Assembly (NCBI GenBank): GCA_964613795.1
Contig: CAZTJR010000004.1
Coordinates: forward strand, 62,001-126,000
Direction: 5' to 3'
Origin: Chromatocurvus sp964613795
Lineage (GTDB): Bacteria; Pseudomonadota; Gammaproteobacteria; Pseudomonadales; Halieaceae
DNA length: 64,000 nucleotides
Under the pieces are notes generated by a model, which ran no database searches, had not been told where the DNA came from, and worked only from the letters and a program-made list of their open reading frames with translations. A program made the translations under genes and the position numbers. This document shows, in pieces, positions 51,915-60,565 of the stretch; the first letter of the stretch is position 1, and every line of letters starts with the position of its first letter.

Positions 51915-53096
51915 TCAGGTGGGCAGGGGCGCTCCCGCGAGACGCGCGTATACGCGCGCGACATGGGCGATGAGCGCATCGTTGAAGTCATAGCGCGAGC
52001 TGTGGCATGGCACCTCGTGACACGCCTGCCCGTCGCCCGCGCCGATCAGGGCGAAGGCGCCAGGAATGTGCTTCAGGTAATAGCTGAAGTCCTCAGAGGC
52101 CATGATCGGCACCCGCACCGGCGCGTTCAGCGCGTCAGCGCCAAATTCATCCACCAGCGCACCGCGCATGATATCCGCCTCCTGCGGATGGTTGACCGTG
52201 GGGTCGTAACGTCTGTCGATGGTCACGTCGCATTCTGCACCGTAGGCCCTGGCGGCGGCTTCTGCCACCTCGGTGATCATGGCCGACAGCGGTTCTCGGT
52301 CGCTGGGATCGGTAATGCGAAAACTGCCCTCGAGCACGGCGGTATCGGGAATCACGGTAACGCCGCTGCGGGCATCGATTGAGGTAATGCTGACAACCGT
52401 CGCACCCTGGGCCGGCAGGCGCCGACTCACCACCTGCTGCATCGCCTGAACAATGGCCGACGCGGCGAGTACGGGGTCGCGGCAGAGTTCCGGCTGGCTG
52501 GCGTGGCCACCCTGGCCGCGCACCTCGAGCCGGAAGGTCCCGTTGCCCGCCATGACAGCGCCATCCGGACAGACGGCATGCCCGATAGGAATGGCCGGCC
52601 AGTTATGCCAGCCGAAAATGGCGTCCACGTTCTCAAGCGCGCCCTCGCGAATCATCGCGTCCGCGCCATGCCCCCCTTCTTCCGCAGGCTGGAAAAGCAG
52701 CGTTACCGGACCGGGGAGATGGTTTTCCTGCGTTTTCAGCCACTCGGCCGCCGCGAACAGGGTTGCAGTGTGGCCGTCGTGGCCACAGGCATGCATGCAC
52801 CCCGGATGATGGGAACTCCACGCCATACCGGAGTTTTCCGTGATGGGCAGGGCGTCAATATCCGCGCGCAGGGCAATGTGGCGACCGGCCGCCGCTGGCG
52901 CCAGCGTTGCCAGGGTGCCGGTATCGGCACAGGCCCGCCACTGGATACCCAGGCGGTCGAGCCGCTCCCGTATCAGCGCCGCCGTCTGGTGCTCAGACCA
53001 GCTCAGCTCGGGCAGCTGGTGCAGCTCCCGCCGCAGACTGACCGACGCTTTGAGCAGACTGGACCAGGTGTGCTGTGTTTCGTCCCGTGTCAACAT
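51915..53096 (-). CDS. doeB2: M20 amidohydrolase, N-acetyl-diaminobutyrate deacetylase DoeB2
   Basis: An M20/M40-type zinc hydrolase of 393 residues that would remove acetate from the DoeA product. Seen: LRADIDALPI, HACGHDGHTATLFAAA, LLFQPAEEGGHGADAM, FRLEVRGQGGHASQPE, and the C-terminal MASEDFSYYLKHIPGAF. It heads the operon; DoeD starts 87 nt later. The ribosome site AGAGGA lies against the ATG, so the next codon (TTG) might be the true start. Related amidohydrolases act on many N-acyl amino acids; context decides the call. Confidence 0.83.
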   Translation of the reverse strand: MLTRDETQHTWSSLLKASVSLRRELHQLPELSWSEHQTAALIRERLDRLGIQWRACADTGTLATLAPAAAGRHIALRADIDALPITENSGMAWSSHHPGCMHACGHDGHTATLFAAAEWLKTQENHLPGPVTLLFQPAEEGGHGADAMIREGALENVDAIFGWHNWPAIPIGHAVCPDGAVMAGNGTFRLEVRGQGGHASQPELCRDPVLAASAIVQAMQQVVSRRLPAQGATVVSITSIDARSGVTVIPDTAVLEGSFRITDPSDREPLSAMITEVAEAAARAYGAECDVTIDRRYDPTVNHPQEADIMRGALVDEFGADALNAPVRVPIMASEDFSYYLKHIPGAFALIGAGDGQACHEVPCHSSRYDFNDALIAHVARVYARLAGAPLPT

Positions 53097-53320
53097 TCCT
53101 CTCTTGCCGGCACTCAGGCTGCTCCGGCATTAAAAAACCGGCCCTCTGACGCGCAATCGGAACAGCGTTGCAGCATTGCACATGATCTCATTCCCCCACC
53201 TTACGGTTTGCCACCGGCCCCTTGCAAGGCTTTTCGGGATCGCCCCCGGACGCAACTCGAACAACCCGGGGCCACAGGGCAGGCCTGCTTTTCCACCTCC
53301 GATTGCGCTATAACAGCGGC

Positions 53321-53578
53321 ATGGAAACACGACAACAGCGCAGAATCCGGGAAATCGTCGACGGCCCGGGCGAATCGGCGGACACGTCTTTGCAGCGACA
53401 GGCCGAGCAGCACACCGATGAGTCCTATGTACCGCGAACGCTGACGCCGCACGAGTGGGAGCAGTGGTACGCGGAACATGGCGTCCCGCCCGCACACCGT
53501 AAGACGGGCGCCGTTGTGCCGCCGCGTCGGGAGTCTTTGTGGCAGCGCACACTGGCACGCTGGCTTCCCGAACGCTGA
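53321..53578 (+). CDS. Small hypothetical protein
   Basis: An 85-residue, highly charged, soluble protein. The centre (DESYVPRTLTPHEWEQWYAE) looks conserved-protein-like rather than random. The frame continues upstream to 53222, but a start ATG at 53321 gives the credible protein. No function can be assigned. It lies 67 nt upstream of ppnN on the same strand and diverges from the ectoine operon. Confidence 0.55.
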   Translation: METRQQRRIREIVDGPGESADTSLQRQAEQHTDESYVPRTLTPHEWEQWYAEHGVPPAHRKTGAVVPPRRESLWQRTLARWLPER

Positions 53579-53645
53579 ACCCGCAGACGCCGCCGGGCCT
53601 CATCGGTCACTGGCCAAGCGACACGCTAGCGGCTATCGTCAGGCC

Positions 53646-55049
53646 ATGACAATCAGCACTGAACCCCGCCCCGACACGATCGCACACGCATCTGTGCGCC
53701 CCCTGCAAAGCCTCGACCTGCTGTCACAGCGGGAAATGGCCAGCCTGGCCAGCGCCAACCGCGATCTGCATGAGCTGTTCCGGCGCTGCGCCCTCGCCGT
53801 GCTCAACACCGGCGGAGACACAGATGACGCCCGTGCGGTCTACCAGCGCTACCAGGATTTCGATCTGCGCGTCGTCGCCGAGTCCCGCGGACTGAAGCTC
53901 GAGCTGATGCACGCCCCGGCCGAGGCCTTTGTCGACGGCCGCATGATTGTGGGCATTCGCAATCACCTGTTCGCCGCCCTGCGCGATATTGTATTTACCC
54001 AGCACAAGATAGCGGACCAGCTCGCCTTCGACCTGAGCAGCTCCCCCGGCATCACCGACGCAGTCTTCCGCATTCTGCGCAACGCCAATATCGTGCGCAG
54101 CGACGTGCCCCCAAAGCTGGTGGTTTGCTGGGGTGGACACGCCATTTCTCGCGAGGAATATGACTTTACCAAGCAGGTCGGCTATCAGCTCGGCCTGCGC
54201 GGCCTGGATATCGCCACTGGCTGCGGTCCGGGCGCCATGAAAGGCCCCATGAAGGGCGCTGCCATCGGCCATGCCAAGCAGAGCACCGGCGACAGCCGCT
54301 ACGTGGGCATTACCGAGCCCGGGATCATCGCGGCGGAATCACCCAACCCGATTGTCAACGAGCTGGTCATTCTGCCGGACATTGAGAAGCGCCTGGAGGC
54401 CTTTGTCCGCCTGGCTCACGGCATCATCGTGTTTCCCGGCGGGGTCGGCACGGCCGAGGAAATTCTGTTCCTGCTCGGCATGAAGCTGCATCCGGCCAAC
54501 GCCGGCATGCCGCTGCCGCTGTTTTTTCTCGCCCCGGCCTGCAGTGCCGGTTACTTCGAGGAAATCGATGAATTTCTACGCAGCACGCTGGGCAACGACA
54601 TTGCCGGACATTACGAGATTATCATCGGCGATCCGAAAACCGCGGCAAGACGCATGAAAGAGCGGGTAAAGGAGGTGCGCCGCCACCGGGTGAAGCGCAA
54701 GGAATCCTTCAGCTTCAATTGGGATCTCGTGATACCCCCTCCCCTGCAGCAGCCCTTTATGCCAACCCACAGCAACATGGCGGCACTCCGTCTAGAGTCC
54801 GGTTTGCCCACGCACGATCTGGTGCGTGCACTGCGCTGCGCTTTTTCGGGGATTGTGGCCGGCAACGTCAAGGATTTCGGTGTGCAGGCAGTGGAAGCCC
54901 ACGGCCCGTTCCAGCTGTACGGCGACCCCGCTATCGGTGAGCGCCTGAACCGGCTGCTGGCCGGCTTTGTGGCGCAGGGTCGTATGAAGCTGGACGCGGA
55001 GAGCTACAGGCCGTGTTTTGAGCTGCACCAGTCACCACCGGGCGACTGA
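53646..55049 (+). CDS. ppnN: Nucleotide 5'-monophosphate nucleosidase PpnN
   Basis: It cleaves purine and pyrimidine 5'-nucleotides to base and ribose 5-phosphate. Seen: an N-terminal helical region, then the LOG-type Rossmann domain with VVCWGGHAIS, DIATGCGPGAMKGPMKGAAI and the motif FPGGVGTAEEILFLLG, then a long C-terminal extension (FSFNWDLVIPPPLQQPFMPT). The length of about 467 is right for the PpnN/YgdH group. The start is ATG at 53646; earlier codons to 53478 are non-coding. Confidence 0.94.
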   Translation: MTISTEPRPDTIAHASVRPLQSLDLLSQREMASLASANRDLHELFRRCALAVLNTGGDTDDARAVYQRYQDFDLRVVAESRGLKLELMHAPAEAFVDGRMIVGIRNHLFAALRDIVFTQHKIADQLAFDLSSSPGITDAVFRILRNANIVRSDVPPKLVVCWGGHAISREEYDFTKQVGYQLGLRGLDIATGCGPGAMKGPMKGAAIGHAKQSTGDSRYVGITEPGIIAAESPNPIVNELVILPDIEKRLEAFVRLAHGIIVFPGGVGTAEEILFLLGMKLHPANAGMPLPLFFLAPACSAGYFEEIDEFLRSTLGNDIAGHYEIIIGDPKTAARRMKERVKEVRRHRVKRKESFSFNWDLVIPPPLQQPFMPTHSNMAALRLESGLPTHDLVRALRCAFSGIVAGNVKDFGVQAVEAHGPFQLYGDPAIGERLNRLLAGFVAQGRMKLDAESYRPCFELHQSPPGD

Positions 55050-55067
55050 CGCAGGGACAGAAGCCGC

Positions 55068-55496
55068 CTAGACGATTTCGACCAGCTCGATATCGAAGGT
55101 CAGGGGCTCGCCGGCCAGTGGATGATTGGCATCCACGGTAATGCCATCTTCCTCAATGCCAGTCACCGTCAGGTTCATCACCTGCCCCTCCGGACTCTGG
55201 CCCTGCAGCTGCATGCCAATGGCGGGCTCAATGTCGTCTGGCAACGCGCTGCTGGGCACCTGCTGAACCAGCTGGTCGTGGCGCGGCCCGTAAGCATCGT
55301 CCGGCTCGATAGTGACCGACTTGTTCTCTCCGACCGCCATGCCCTCAACGGCTTTCTCGAAGCCGGGAATGACGGCGCCGGCGCCCAGTGAAAACTCCAG
55401 AGGATCACGACCCTCGGAGGAATCGAACTGGGTGCCGTCGGTCAGCGTGCCGCTGTAGTGAATCTTTACCGTATCGCCGGTTTTGGCCTGTGTCAT
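55068..55496 (-). CDS. FKBP-type peptidyl-prolyl isomerase (SlyD/SlpA-like)
   Basis: A cytoplasmic prolyl isomerase of 142 residues. Seen: GDTVKIHYSGTLTDGTQFDS at the start, DPLEFSLGAGAVIPGFEKAV, then the inserted-in-flap domain (VPSSALPDDIEPAIGMQLQG), and DANHPLAGEPLTFDIELVEI at the end. There is no His-rich tail, so it is nearer SlpA than SlyD. Converges on ppnN, 18 nt apart. Confidence 0.92.
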   Translation of the reverse strand: MTQAKTGDTVKIHYSGTLTDGTQFDSSEGRDPLEFSLGAGAVIPGFEKAVEGMAVGENKSVTIEPDDAYGPRHDQLVQQVPSSALPDDIEPAIGMQLQGQSPEGQVMNLTVTGIEEDGITVDANHPLAGEPLTFDIELVEIV

Positions 55497-55673
55497 GCGA
55501 ACTGTCTCCTGTTCAATGTCTGTGTGCCTGCTAGCATGGAAGACGGCGGGAACGCTCTCGGCGGGTGCTTAGCCAGGCGAGGCGGGGTAACGGAACGCAC
55601 CGACAACCACAGATATCCGTACACATTAACAAATTCAATGCGACAGAAAAACCGCGGCCAGGGAGCAGGAACA

Positions 55674-56828
55674 ATGGCGAGAGGCACTGAATCCAGCGAC
55701 ACCACGCGCGTTGAACGCGACGCTTTCGGCGACATTGAGGTGGCAGCGGACCGCTACTGGGGCGCGCAGACCCAGCGCGCCATCGGCCATTTCGCCATCG
55801 GCAGCGAAACCATGCCGGCCGCCCTGATACACGCGCTCGGCATCGTCAAACACTGCGCCGCACGCTGCAACGGCGAGCTTGGCGAGCTGGAACCAGCCAT
55901 TGCGCAGACGCTGGCAGCGGCCGCAGAGGAAGTCATGCAGGGTCGCTGGGACGCGCACTTTCCCCTCTCCGTCTGGCAGACCGGTTCCGGCACCCAGACC
56001 AACATGAACGCCAATGAGGTCATCGCCAACCGGGCCAGTGAAATGCTCGGCGGCACGCTTGGCAGCAAGCAACCCGTGCATCCCAACGACCACTGTAACC
56101 GCGGCCAGTCCTCCAACGACAGCTTTCCGAGCGCCATGCACATTGCCACCGCCCGGGAAACCCATAGCCGGCTGCTGCCCGCCCTGGAGGGCCTGCAGAC
56201 AACGCTTGAAGCCAAACGCCGCGAATGGTGGCGCATAAACAAGATCGGCCGCACTCACCTGCAGGATGCGACGCCGCTCACGCTCGGCCAGGAGTTCTCG
56301 GGCTTCGCGCAGCAGATTGATCTGGGGCGGCAACGCATTACCAGTGCCCTCAAGGACATCCATGCCCTCAGCCAGGGGGGAACGGCCGTCGGCACCGGCC
56401 TCAACTGCGCATCCGGGTTCGCCGACCTGTTCGCGCGCCGAGTGGCGGAGGTGACCGGTCTGCCCTTCACCCGCGTCGACAATACCTTCGAAAGCTCCGC
56501 GGCCCACGACGCGCTCGTGGCCTTCTCGGGCGCGCTGAATACACTCGCGGTCAGCCTGAACAAGATCAGTAACGATATCCGGCTGCTGGCCTCGGGGCCT
56601 CGCTGTGGCCTCGGCGAACTGATATTGCCCGAGAACGAGCCCGGCTCATCTATTATGCCGGGCAAGGTAAACCCGACCCAGTGNNNNNNNNNNNNNNNNN
56701 NNNNNNNNNNNNNNNNNNNNNNNNNNNNNNNNNNNNNNNNNNNNNNNNNNNNNNNNNNNNNNNNNNNNNNNNNNNNNNNNNNNTTCGATAAACTGGTCGA
56801 TGTCGACGCGATGACCGGCGCCAGCTGA
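55674..56828 (+). CDS. fumC: Class II fumarate hydratase FumC, interrupted by a gap
   Basis: It converts fumarate to malate in the TCA cycle. Seen: TRVERDAFGDIEVAADRYWG, SGTQTNMNANEVIANRASEM, KIGRTHLQDATPLTLGQEFS, and the signature GSSIMPGKVNPTQ just before the gap. After the gap only FDKLVDVDAMTGAS remains, the usual FumC end. FumC is about 460 residues, so roughly 115-130 residues are missing, more than the 100 N implies. The ATG at 55674 follows GGGAGCAGGA; upstream codons to 55458 are not part of the gene. Confidence 0.9.
   Translation: MARGTESSDTTRVERDAFGDIEVAADRYWGAQTQRAIGHFAIGSETMPAALIHALGIVKHCAARCNGELGELEPAIAQTLAAAAEEVMQGRWDAHFPLSVWQTGSGTQTNMNANEVIANRASEMLGGTLGSKQPVHPNDHCNRGQSSNDSFPSAMHIATARETHSRLLPALEGLQTTLEAKRREWWRINKIGRTHLQDATPLTLGQEFSGFAQQIDLGRQRITSALKDIHALSQGGTAVGTGLNCASGFADLFARRVAEVTGLPFTRVDNTFESSAAHDALVAFSGALNTLAVSLNKISNDIRLLASGPRCGLGELILPENEPGSSIMPGKVNPTQXXXXXXXXXXXXXXXXXXXXXXXXXXXXXXXXXXFDKLVDVDAMTGAS
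56684..56783. other. 100-N scaffold gap inside fumC
   Basis: Exactly 100 N. Protein comparison shows that about 350-390 nt of fumC is absent, so the gap length is nominal. Unlike the 21127 gap, the flanks do not share a repeat. Confidence 0.95.
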
Positions 56829-56843
56829 GTAGAGGCGCCGAGC

Positions 56844-56882
56844 GGGGCGCGCCGAGCGGGGCGCGCCCCGAGACAGTTTTTT
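56844..56882 (+). terminator. Rho-independent terminator after fumC, formed by a 14-nt tandem repeat
   Basis: GGGGCGCGCC pairs perfectly with GGCGCGCCCC around loop GAGCGG, followed after 7 nt by TTTTTT. The stem arises because GCGCCGAGCGGGGC is present twice in tandem after the stop codon. Confidence 0.85.
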
Positions 56883-56992
56883 CACTGATAAGCCACGCGT
56901 GTATCTTTATATCGCACAGTGGCTCATCTACAATATGCCCTGGTTCGATAATGCAAGTAATAAAATAATCCACGCATTGACCGGAGACTGCC

Positions 56993-59179
56993 ATGACCCG
57001 TCAACACCCAATTGCCCGCACGCTCAGCGCACTGGCGCTGGCCCCGCTCGCCACTGCCACACTGGTGGCGGCGCAACCCCAGTTGGAGGAAGTTCTGGTC
57101 ACCGCCGAGCGACGCACCCAGAGCATCAACGATGTCCCCCTGTCGGTTGTAGCGCTTTCCGGGAGCGACATTGAAGTGGGTAAGATCAGCAACCTGAACG
57201 ACGTTGCCTTCCGCACCCCGGGCCTGACCTTTAATCAGTTCAACGTCGGCGAACCGCGGATCTACATCCGTGGCATCGGCAACAGTTCGGACTCCGCAGC
57301 CAGTGACCCCGCTGTCGGTGTCTTCCTGGACGAGGTCTACATCGGCCGCACCGGTGGTGTGGGATTCGACCTGTTCGATCTCGAGCGCATCGAGATCCTG
57401 CGCGGTCCCCAGGGCACGCTGTACGGCAAGAACACCAACGGCGGCGCCATCAACATTGTCACCTCGCGACCCTCCCAGGAAACCGAGCTGCGGGTTCGCG
57501 GCTCACTGGGCAGCGACGGCCTGCGCCATATTCAGGGTCTCGCCAGCGGCGGCCTGACCGATCGCGTGGCCGGCAAGCTGGTCTTCTCGCGTCGTGAGCG
57601 CGACGGCTTCGGGCGCAACGTCATTACGCCGCAGGACATCAATACCGAGGGCAACTTCTCCGCCAGCCGTCTCATCGGCGGTTCGATCGGTGCGGCGGGC
57701 AGCGGGCAGGACCTGGACAACCTGAAGAACTTCAGTGTCCGCGGCCAGCTGCTGTTCGACATCAGCGACCGCGCCAGCCTGCTGCTCGGTGCCGATTACG
57801 CGAAGAACGAAACCAACGGCAGCTGCCGCAGCATCCAGAACCTGGACAAGGCGATCGCGGGGCTGACGCCGTTCTGGGAGCTGGGCATCCCGCAGGCGGC
57901 CCAGGCCGACGAGCGCCACTGCGCCACGCAGTTCGACACCGGTCAGGAGCGCGACGTCTACGGCGCCATGGCCCGTTTCGAGTACGACCTCGGTGGCCCC
58001 ATGCTCACCTCCATCAGTGCCTGGCGCAGNNNNNNNNNNNNNNNNNNNNNNNNNNNNNNNNNNNNNNNNNNNNNNNNNNNNNNNNNNNNNNNNNNNNNNN
58101 NNNNNNNNNNNNNNNNNNNNNNNNNNNNNTTTTATACCCAGTACAGCACGCTGCTGCAGGGTCTGGGGCTGGCCGGTGAGGGCAACGTGCTGTTTGTCCA
58201 GGACAACACCACCGAAAGTGCGGCTGTCTATGGCCAGGTCGACTACGACATCACGCCGCAGCTGACGCTGACATACGGCGCGCGCTGGGCCGAGGACAAG
58301 AAAGACATTACCCAGAACTCACTGGACCTGCTCGGCACCGTACCCTCCGGCGTACCGCTGATCCTGCCGCCCTTCGAGGCACCGGTGTCGGCCAATGACA
58401 CCTGGTCGGAGGTCACGCACAAGGTGTCACTGGCCTATCGTCCGACTCAGGACATCATGCTCTACGCCACCTACTCCGAGGGTTTCAAGAGCGGTGCTTT
58501 CCAGTCGCAGACCAACCTCGCGTCGGTGGCCAGTGAACCGGTGGATCCCGAGATTGTGGAAAACATCGAGGTTGGCATGAAGTCGGCGTGGTGGAACAAC
58601 CGTGCGCAGTTCAATCTGTCCTACTACGACATGGACTACAGCGACCTGCAGATCTTCGAGCTCAACAGCCGGTTTCTGCTAACGCTGCTGAACGCCGAGG
58701 CCAGATCCAAGGGGGTTGAGGCCAGCTTCGACATCGCACCCACGGAAAATCTCACGGTCAGCGCCAGCTACAACTGGAGCGACGCGACCTTCGACCGCTT
58801 CATCAATTCCAACAACCTGGATCTGTCGGGCAATGACCTGCCCTTTGCCCCTGACCAGGCGCTGACCGTCGCGGCGAATTACCGCTTCAATCTGTCCGGT
58901 GGCAGCACCATTGACGTCGGCGCCAGCTACAACTGGAAGGATGACTACTTCTTCGGGCCACAGAACCGCGAGCGCGAGCGCCAGGAGAGCGTGTCGCTGA
59001 TCGACGCCAACGCCACCTGGTACAGCGGCGACGGATCGCTGAGCGTGGACATCTGGGGCAAGAACCTCGACGATGAGCTGCAGCTGTCGAACCAGATTGT
59101 CGACCCCACGGGGGTCACGTCCGAGTTCTACATGCCGCCGCGCACCTACGGCGTTACTGTAACCAAGTCCTTCCGCTAG
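56993..59179 (+). CDS. TonB-dependent outer-membrane receptor, interrupted by a gap
   Basis: Seen: a signal peptide (LSALALAPLATATLVAAQPQ), a TonB box (EEVLVTAERR), a plug domain with GEPRIYIRGIGNSSDSAASD and ERIEILRGPQGTLYGKNTNG followed by GAINIVTSRP, then the barrel, ending in RTYGVTVTKSFR. The motif style is that of the large iron-complex/other-ligand receptor family; the ligand is unknown. The gap at 58030-58129 removes an unknown part of the barrel. A ribosome site GGAG precedes the ATG. About 110 nt separate it from the fumC terminator. Confidence 0.92.
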   Translation: MTRQHPIARTLSALALAPLATATLVAAQPQLEEVLVTAERRTQSINDVPLSVVALSGSDIEVGKISNLNDVAFRTPGLTFNQFNVGEPRIYIRGIGNSSDSAASDPAVGVFLDEVYIGRTGGVGFDLFDLERIEILRGPQGTLYGKNTNGGAINIVTSRPSQETELRVRGSLGSDGLRHIQGLASGGLTDRVAGKLVFSRRERDGFGRNVITPQDINTEGNFSASRLIGGSIGAAGSGQDLDNLKNFSVRGQLLFDISDRASLLLGADYAKNETNGSCRSIQNLDKAIAGLTPFWELGIPQAAQADERHCATQFDTGQERDVYGAMARFEYDLGGPMLTSISAWRXXXXXXXXXXXXXXXXXXXXXXXXXXXXXXXXXXFYTQYSTLLQGLGLAGEGNVLFVQDNTTESAAVYGQVDYDITPQLTLTYGARWAEDKKDITQNSLDLLGTVPSGVPLILPPFEAPVSANDTWSEVTHKVSLAYRPTQDIMLYATYSEGFKSGAFQSQTNLASVASEPVDPEIVENIEVGMKSAWWNNRAQFNLSYYDMDYSDLQIFELNSRFLLTLLNAEARSKGVEASFDIAPTENLTVSASYNWSDATFDRFINSNNLDLSGNDLPFAPDQALTVAANYRFNLSGGSTIDVGASYNWKDDYFFGPQNRERERQESVSLIDANATWYSGDGSLSVDIWGKNLDDELQLSNQIVDPTGVTSEFYMPPRTYGVTVTKSFR
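58030..58129. other. 100-N scaffold gap inside the TonB receptor gene
   Basis: Exactly 100 N, with the receptor barrel reading into and out of it. The flanks share no repeat. The real missing length cannot be seen, but related receptors usually have more barrel sequence here than 33 residues. Confidence 0.93.
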
Positions 59180-59208
59180 ATAGCCGGGCGGCCAGTCCGC
59201 TCGCGTCC

Positions 59209-59242
59209 CTGCGCCAGTTTCAGGTTCCGGAAGCTGGCGCAG
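59209..59242 (+). terminator. Hairpin after the TonB receptor gene
   Basis: CTGCGCCAG pairs with CTGGCGCAG across a 16-nt loop, 30 nt past the stop codon. No T-tract follows, so terminator function is plausible but weak. Confidence 0.45.
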
Positions 59243-59251
59243 GCTTCGTAG

Positions 59252-59524
59252 CCAGCGCCGGAAGCGGAACCAGATCACCGCCACATCAAGCTGAGTCATG
59301 CCGGCGCCATCAACCATCACACCTACCGACTGGCGCGAACTGCCGCGCGCGAGGGCCTGTAAGGGGTGAATATCGAGAAGAAGGATGGCAGCGTGTTTGT
59401 TATCGAGGTGAATGACAATCCGAGCATTGGGCGCGGCATGGAAGACAAGTATCTCGGCAACGAGCTGTATCAGCTGGTGATGGCGGAATTTGCGCGTCGC
59501 CTGGAACAGCGCAGTCGGCGCTGA
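59252..59524 (+). pseudogene. 3' remnant of a RimK-like ATP-grasp gene
   Basis: The last 53 codons (59366-59524) read VNIEKKDGSVFVIEVNDNPS, then GRGMEDKYLGNELYQLVMAE, the exact end of RimK-family ATP-grasp ligases with the metal-binding E-N-D-N segment. Just before, in the same frame, comes YRLARTAAREGL, then TAA where the family has Tyr (GLYGV). Further up, a TAG at 59249 ends the frame and similarity fades. The N-terminal two-thirds is missing. A short peptide could start at the GTG at 59366, but the gene is dead. Confidence 0.75.
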
Positions 59525-59535
59525 GCGGCCCGCGC

Positions 59536-60495
59536 GTGCATACACACGACAGCGATGTCCTGGCCTTTGCCCTCGCCGCCTGCGCGGGGCCCGCACGTGC
59601 CTGGCTGATTACGATTGTCGCCACCAGCGGTTCCTCCCCGCGGCCCGCCGGCGCCATGCTCGCCTGTGACGAGAGCGGTACCCAGGCCGGTTCAGTGTCG
59701 GGCGGCTGTGTCGAGGAGGACCTGATTGAGCGGCTGCGGGCGGGTGAGTTCGATGCCCAGCGCATTCAGCGCATCCGCTACGGCGTGAGCGCCGAGGAAA
59801 ACGCCCGTCTCGGCCTGCCATGCGGGGGCCAGCTCGACCTGATCGTGCAGTCACTGGGTGCCGATGACCGCCGCTGGCTACAGGCCCTTCTCGACGCCAT
59901 CGCCGAACGCCGCTGCATACAGCGACAGGTGGACCTTGCCGACGGCTACACGGCGCTGCAGCCACTCACGCAGTTTGCCGAACTTCAGGTGGGTACGACG
60001 CATCTCGCTCAGAGCTTCGGACCTCGCTACCGTATGCTGCTGGTCGGCGCCGGCCAGCTGGCGGCATCACTGGCTGAGCTGGCGCTGGCCATGGATTACG
60101 AGGTACTGGTGACCGATCCGCGACCGGATACACTGGCCCAGTGGACCGGGCCGGAGGTGCCGCGGCTGCCGGGCATGCCCGATGACGTGGTGCGGGCGCA
60201 GGCTGCCGACCGCTTCTCGGTGGTTATTACCCTGACCCACGATCCGCGGATTGACGACATGGCCCTGATGGAGGCGCTAGAGAGTGAGGCGTGGTACGTC
60301 GGCGCCCTGGGCTCGAAGCGGACCACGGAAAAACGCCTGCTGCGATTGCAGGCGCTGGACATTCCGCAGGAAAAAATAGACCGGCTGCAGGCACCCGTCG
60401 GCCTCGATATCGGCAGCAAAACGCCGCTGGAAATTGCAGTTGCCATCATGGCGCAACTAGTGCAGCTGCGGCGCCGACCCGCCGGGGCTGCCTGA
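59536..60495 (+). CDS. xdhC: XdhC-family molybdenum-hydroxylase maturation protein
   Basis: XdhC/CoxI proteins load the sulfurated molybdenum cofactor onto xanthine-dehydrogenase-type enzymes. Seen: an N-terminal half with WLITIVATSGSSPRPAGAML, GSVSGGCVEEDLIERL and LGLPCGGQLDLIVQ, and a C-terminal Rossmann half with LLVGAGQLAASLAELALAM and WYVGALGSKRTTEKRL. GTG start. It converges on the IorB-like catalytic subunit 70 nt away, its expected client. Confidence 0.92.
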   Translation: MHTHDSDVLAFALAACAGPARAWLITIVATSGSSPRPAGAMLACDESGTQAGSVSGGCVEEDLIERLRAGEFDAQRIQRIRYGVSAEENARLGLPCGGQLDLIVQSLGADDRRWLQALLDAIAERRCIQRQVDLADGYTALQPLTQFAELQVGTTHLAQSFGPRYRMLLVGAGQLAASLAELALAMDYEVLVTDPRPDTLAQWTGPEVPRLPGMPDDVVRAQAADRFSVVITLTHDPRIDDMALMEALESEAWYVGALGSKRTTEKRLLRLQALDIPQEKIDRLQAPVGLDIGSKTPLEIAVAIMAQLVQLRRRPAGAA

Positions 60496-60525
60496 GCGGG
60501 GCTGCCTGAGCGGGGCTGCCTAAGC
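60484..60525. repeat. Three tandem copies of a 14-nt unit at the end of xdhC
   Basis: GGGGCTGCCTGAGC is repeated three times (60484, 60498, 60512; the last copy has one change, TAAGC). The first copy holds the xdhC stop codon, and the later copies carry further in-frame-like stop triplets. The unit shares the core GAGCGGGGC with the 14-nt tandem after fumC. Confidence 0.85.
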
Positions 60526-60560
60526 CCTCGCCCGCACCCGCGACCGGTGCAGGCGAGGGC
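60524..60560. terminator. Shared hairpin between converging xdhC and iorB
   Basis: GCCCTCGCC pairs perfectly with GGCGAGGGC over a 19-nt loop; it ends 6 nt before the iorB stop. No T-tract, but the position between convergent genes suits transcription separation. Confidence 0.5.
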
Positions 60561-60565
60561 AGACC

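Noticed and set aside
53130..53603. 157-codon open frame on the minus strand upstream of the ectoine operon
   Set aside because: It is Arg/Pro/Cys-rich and overlaps the more protein-like small gene at 53321-53578 on the other strand; no domain is seen.
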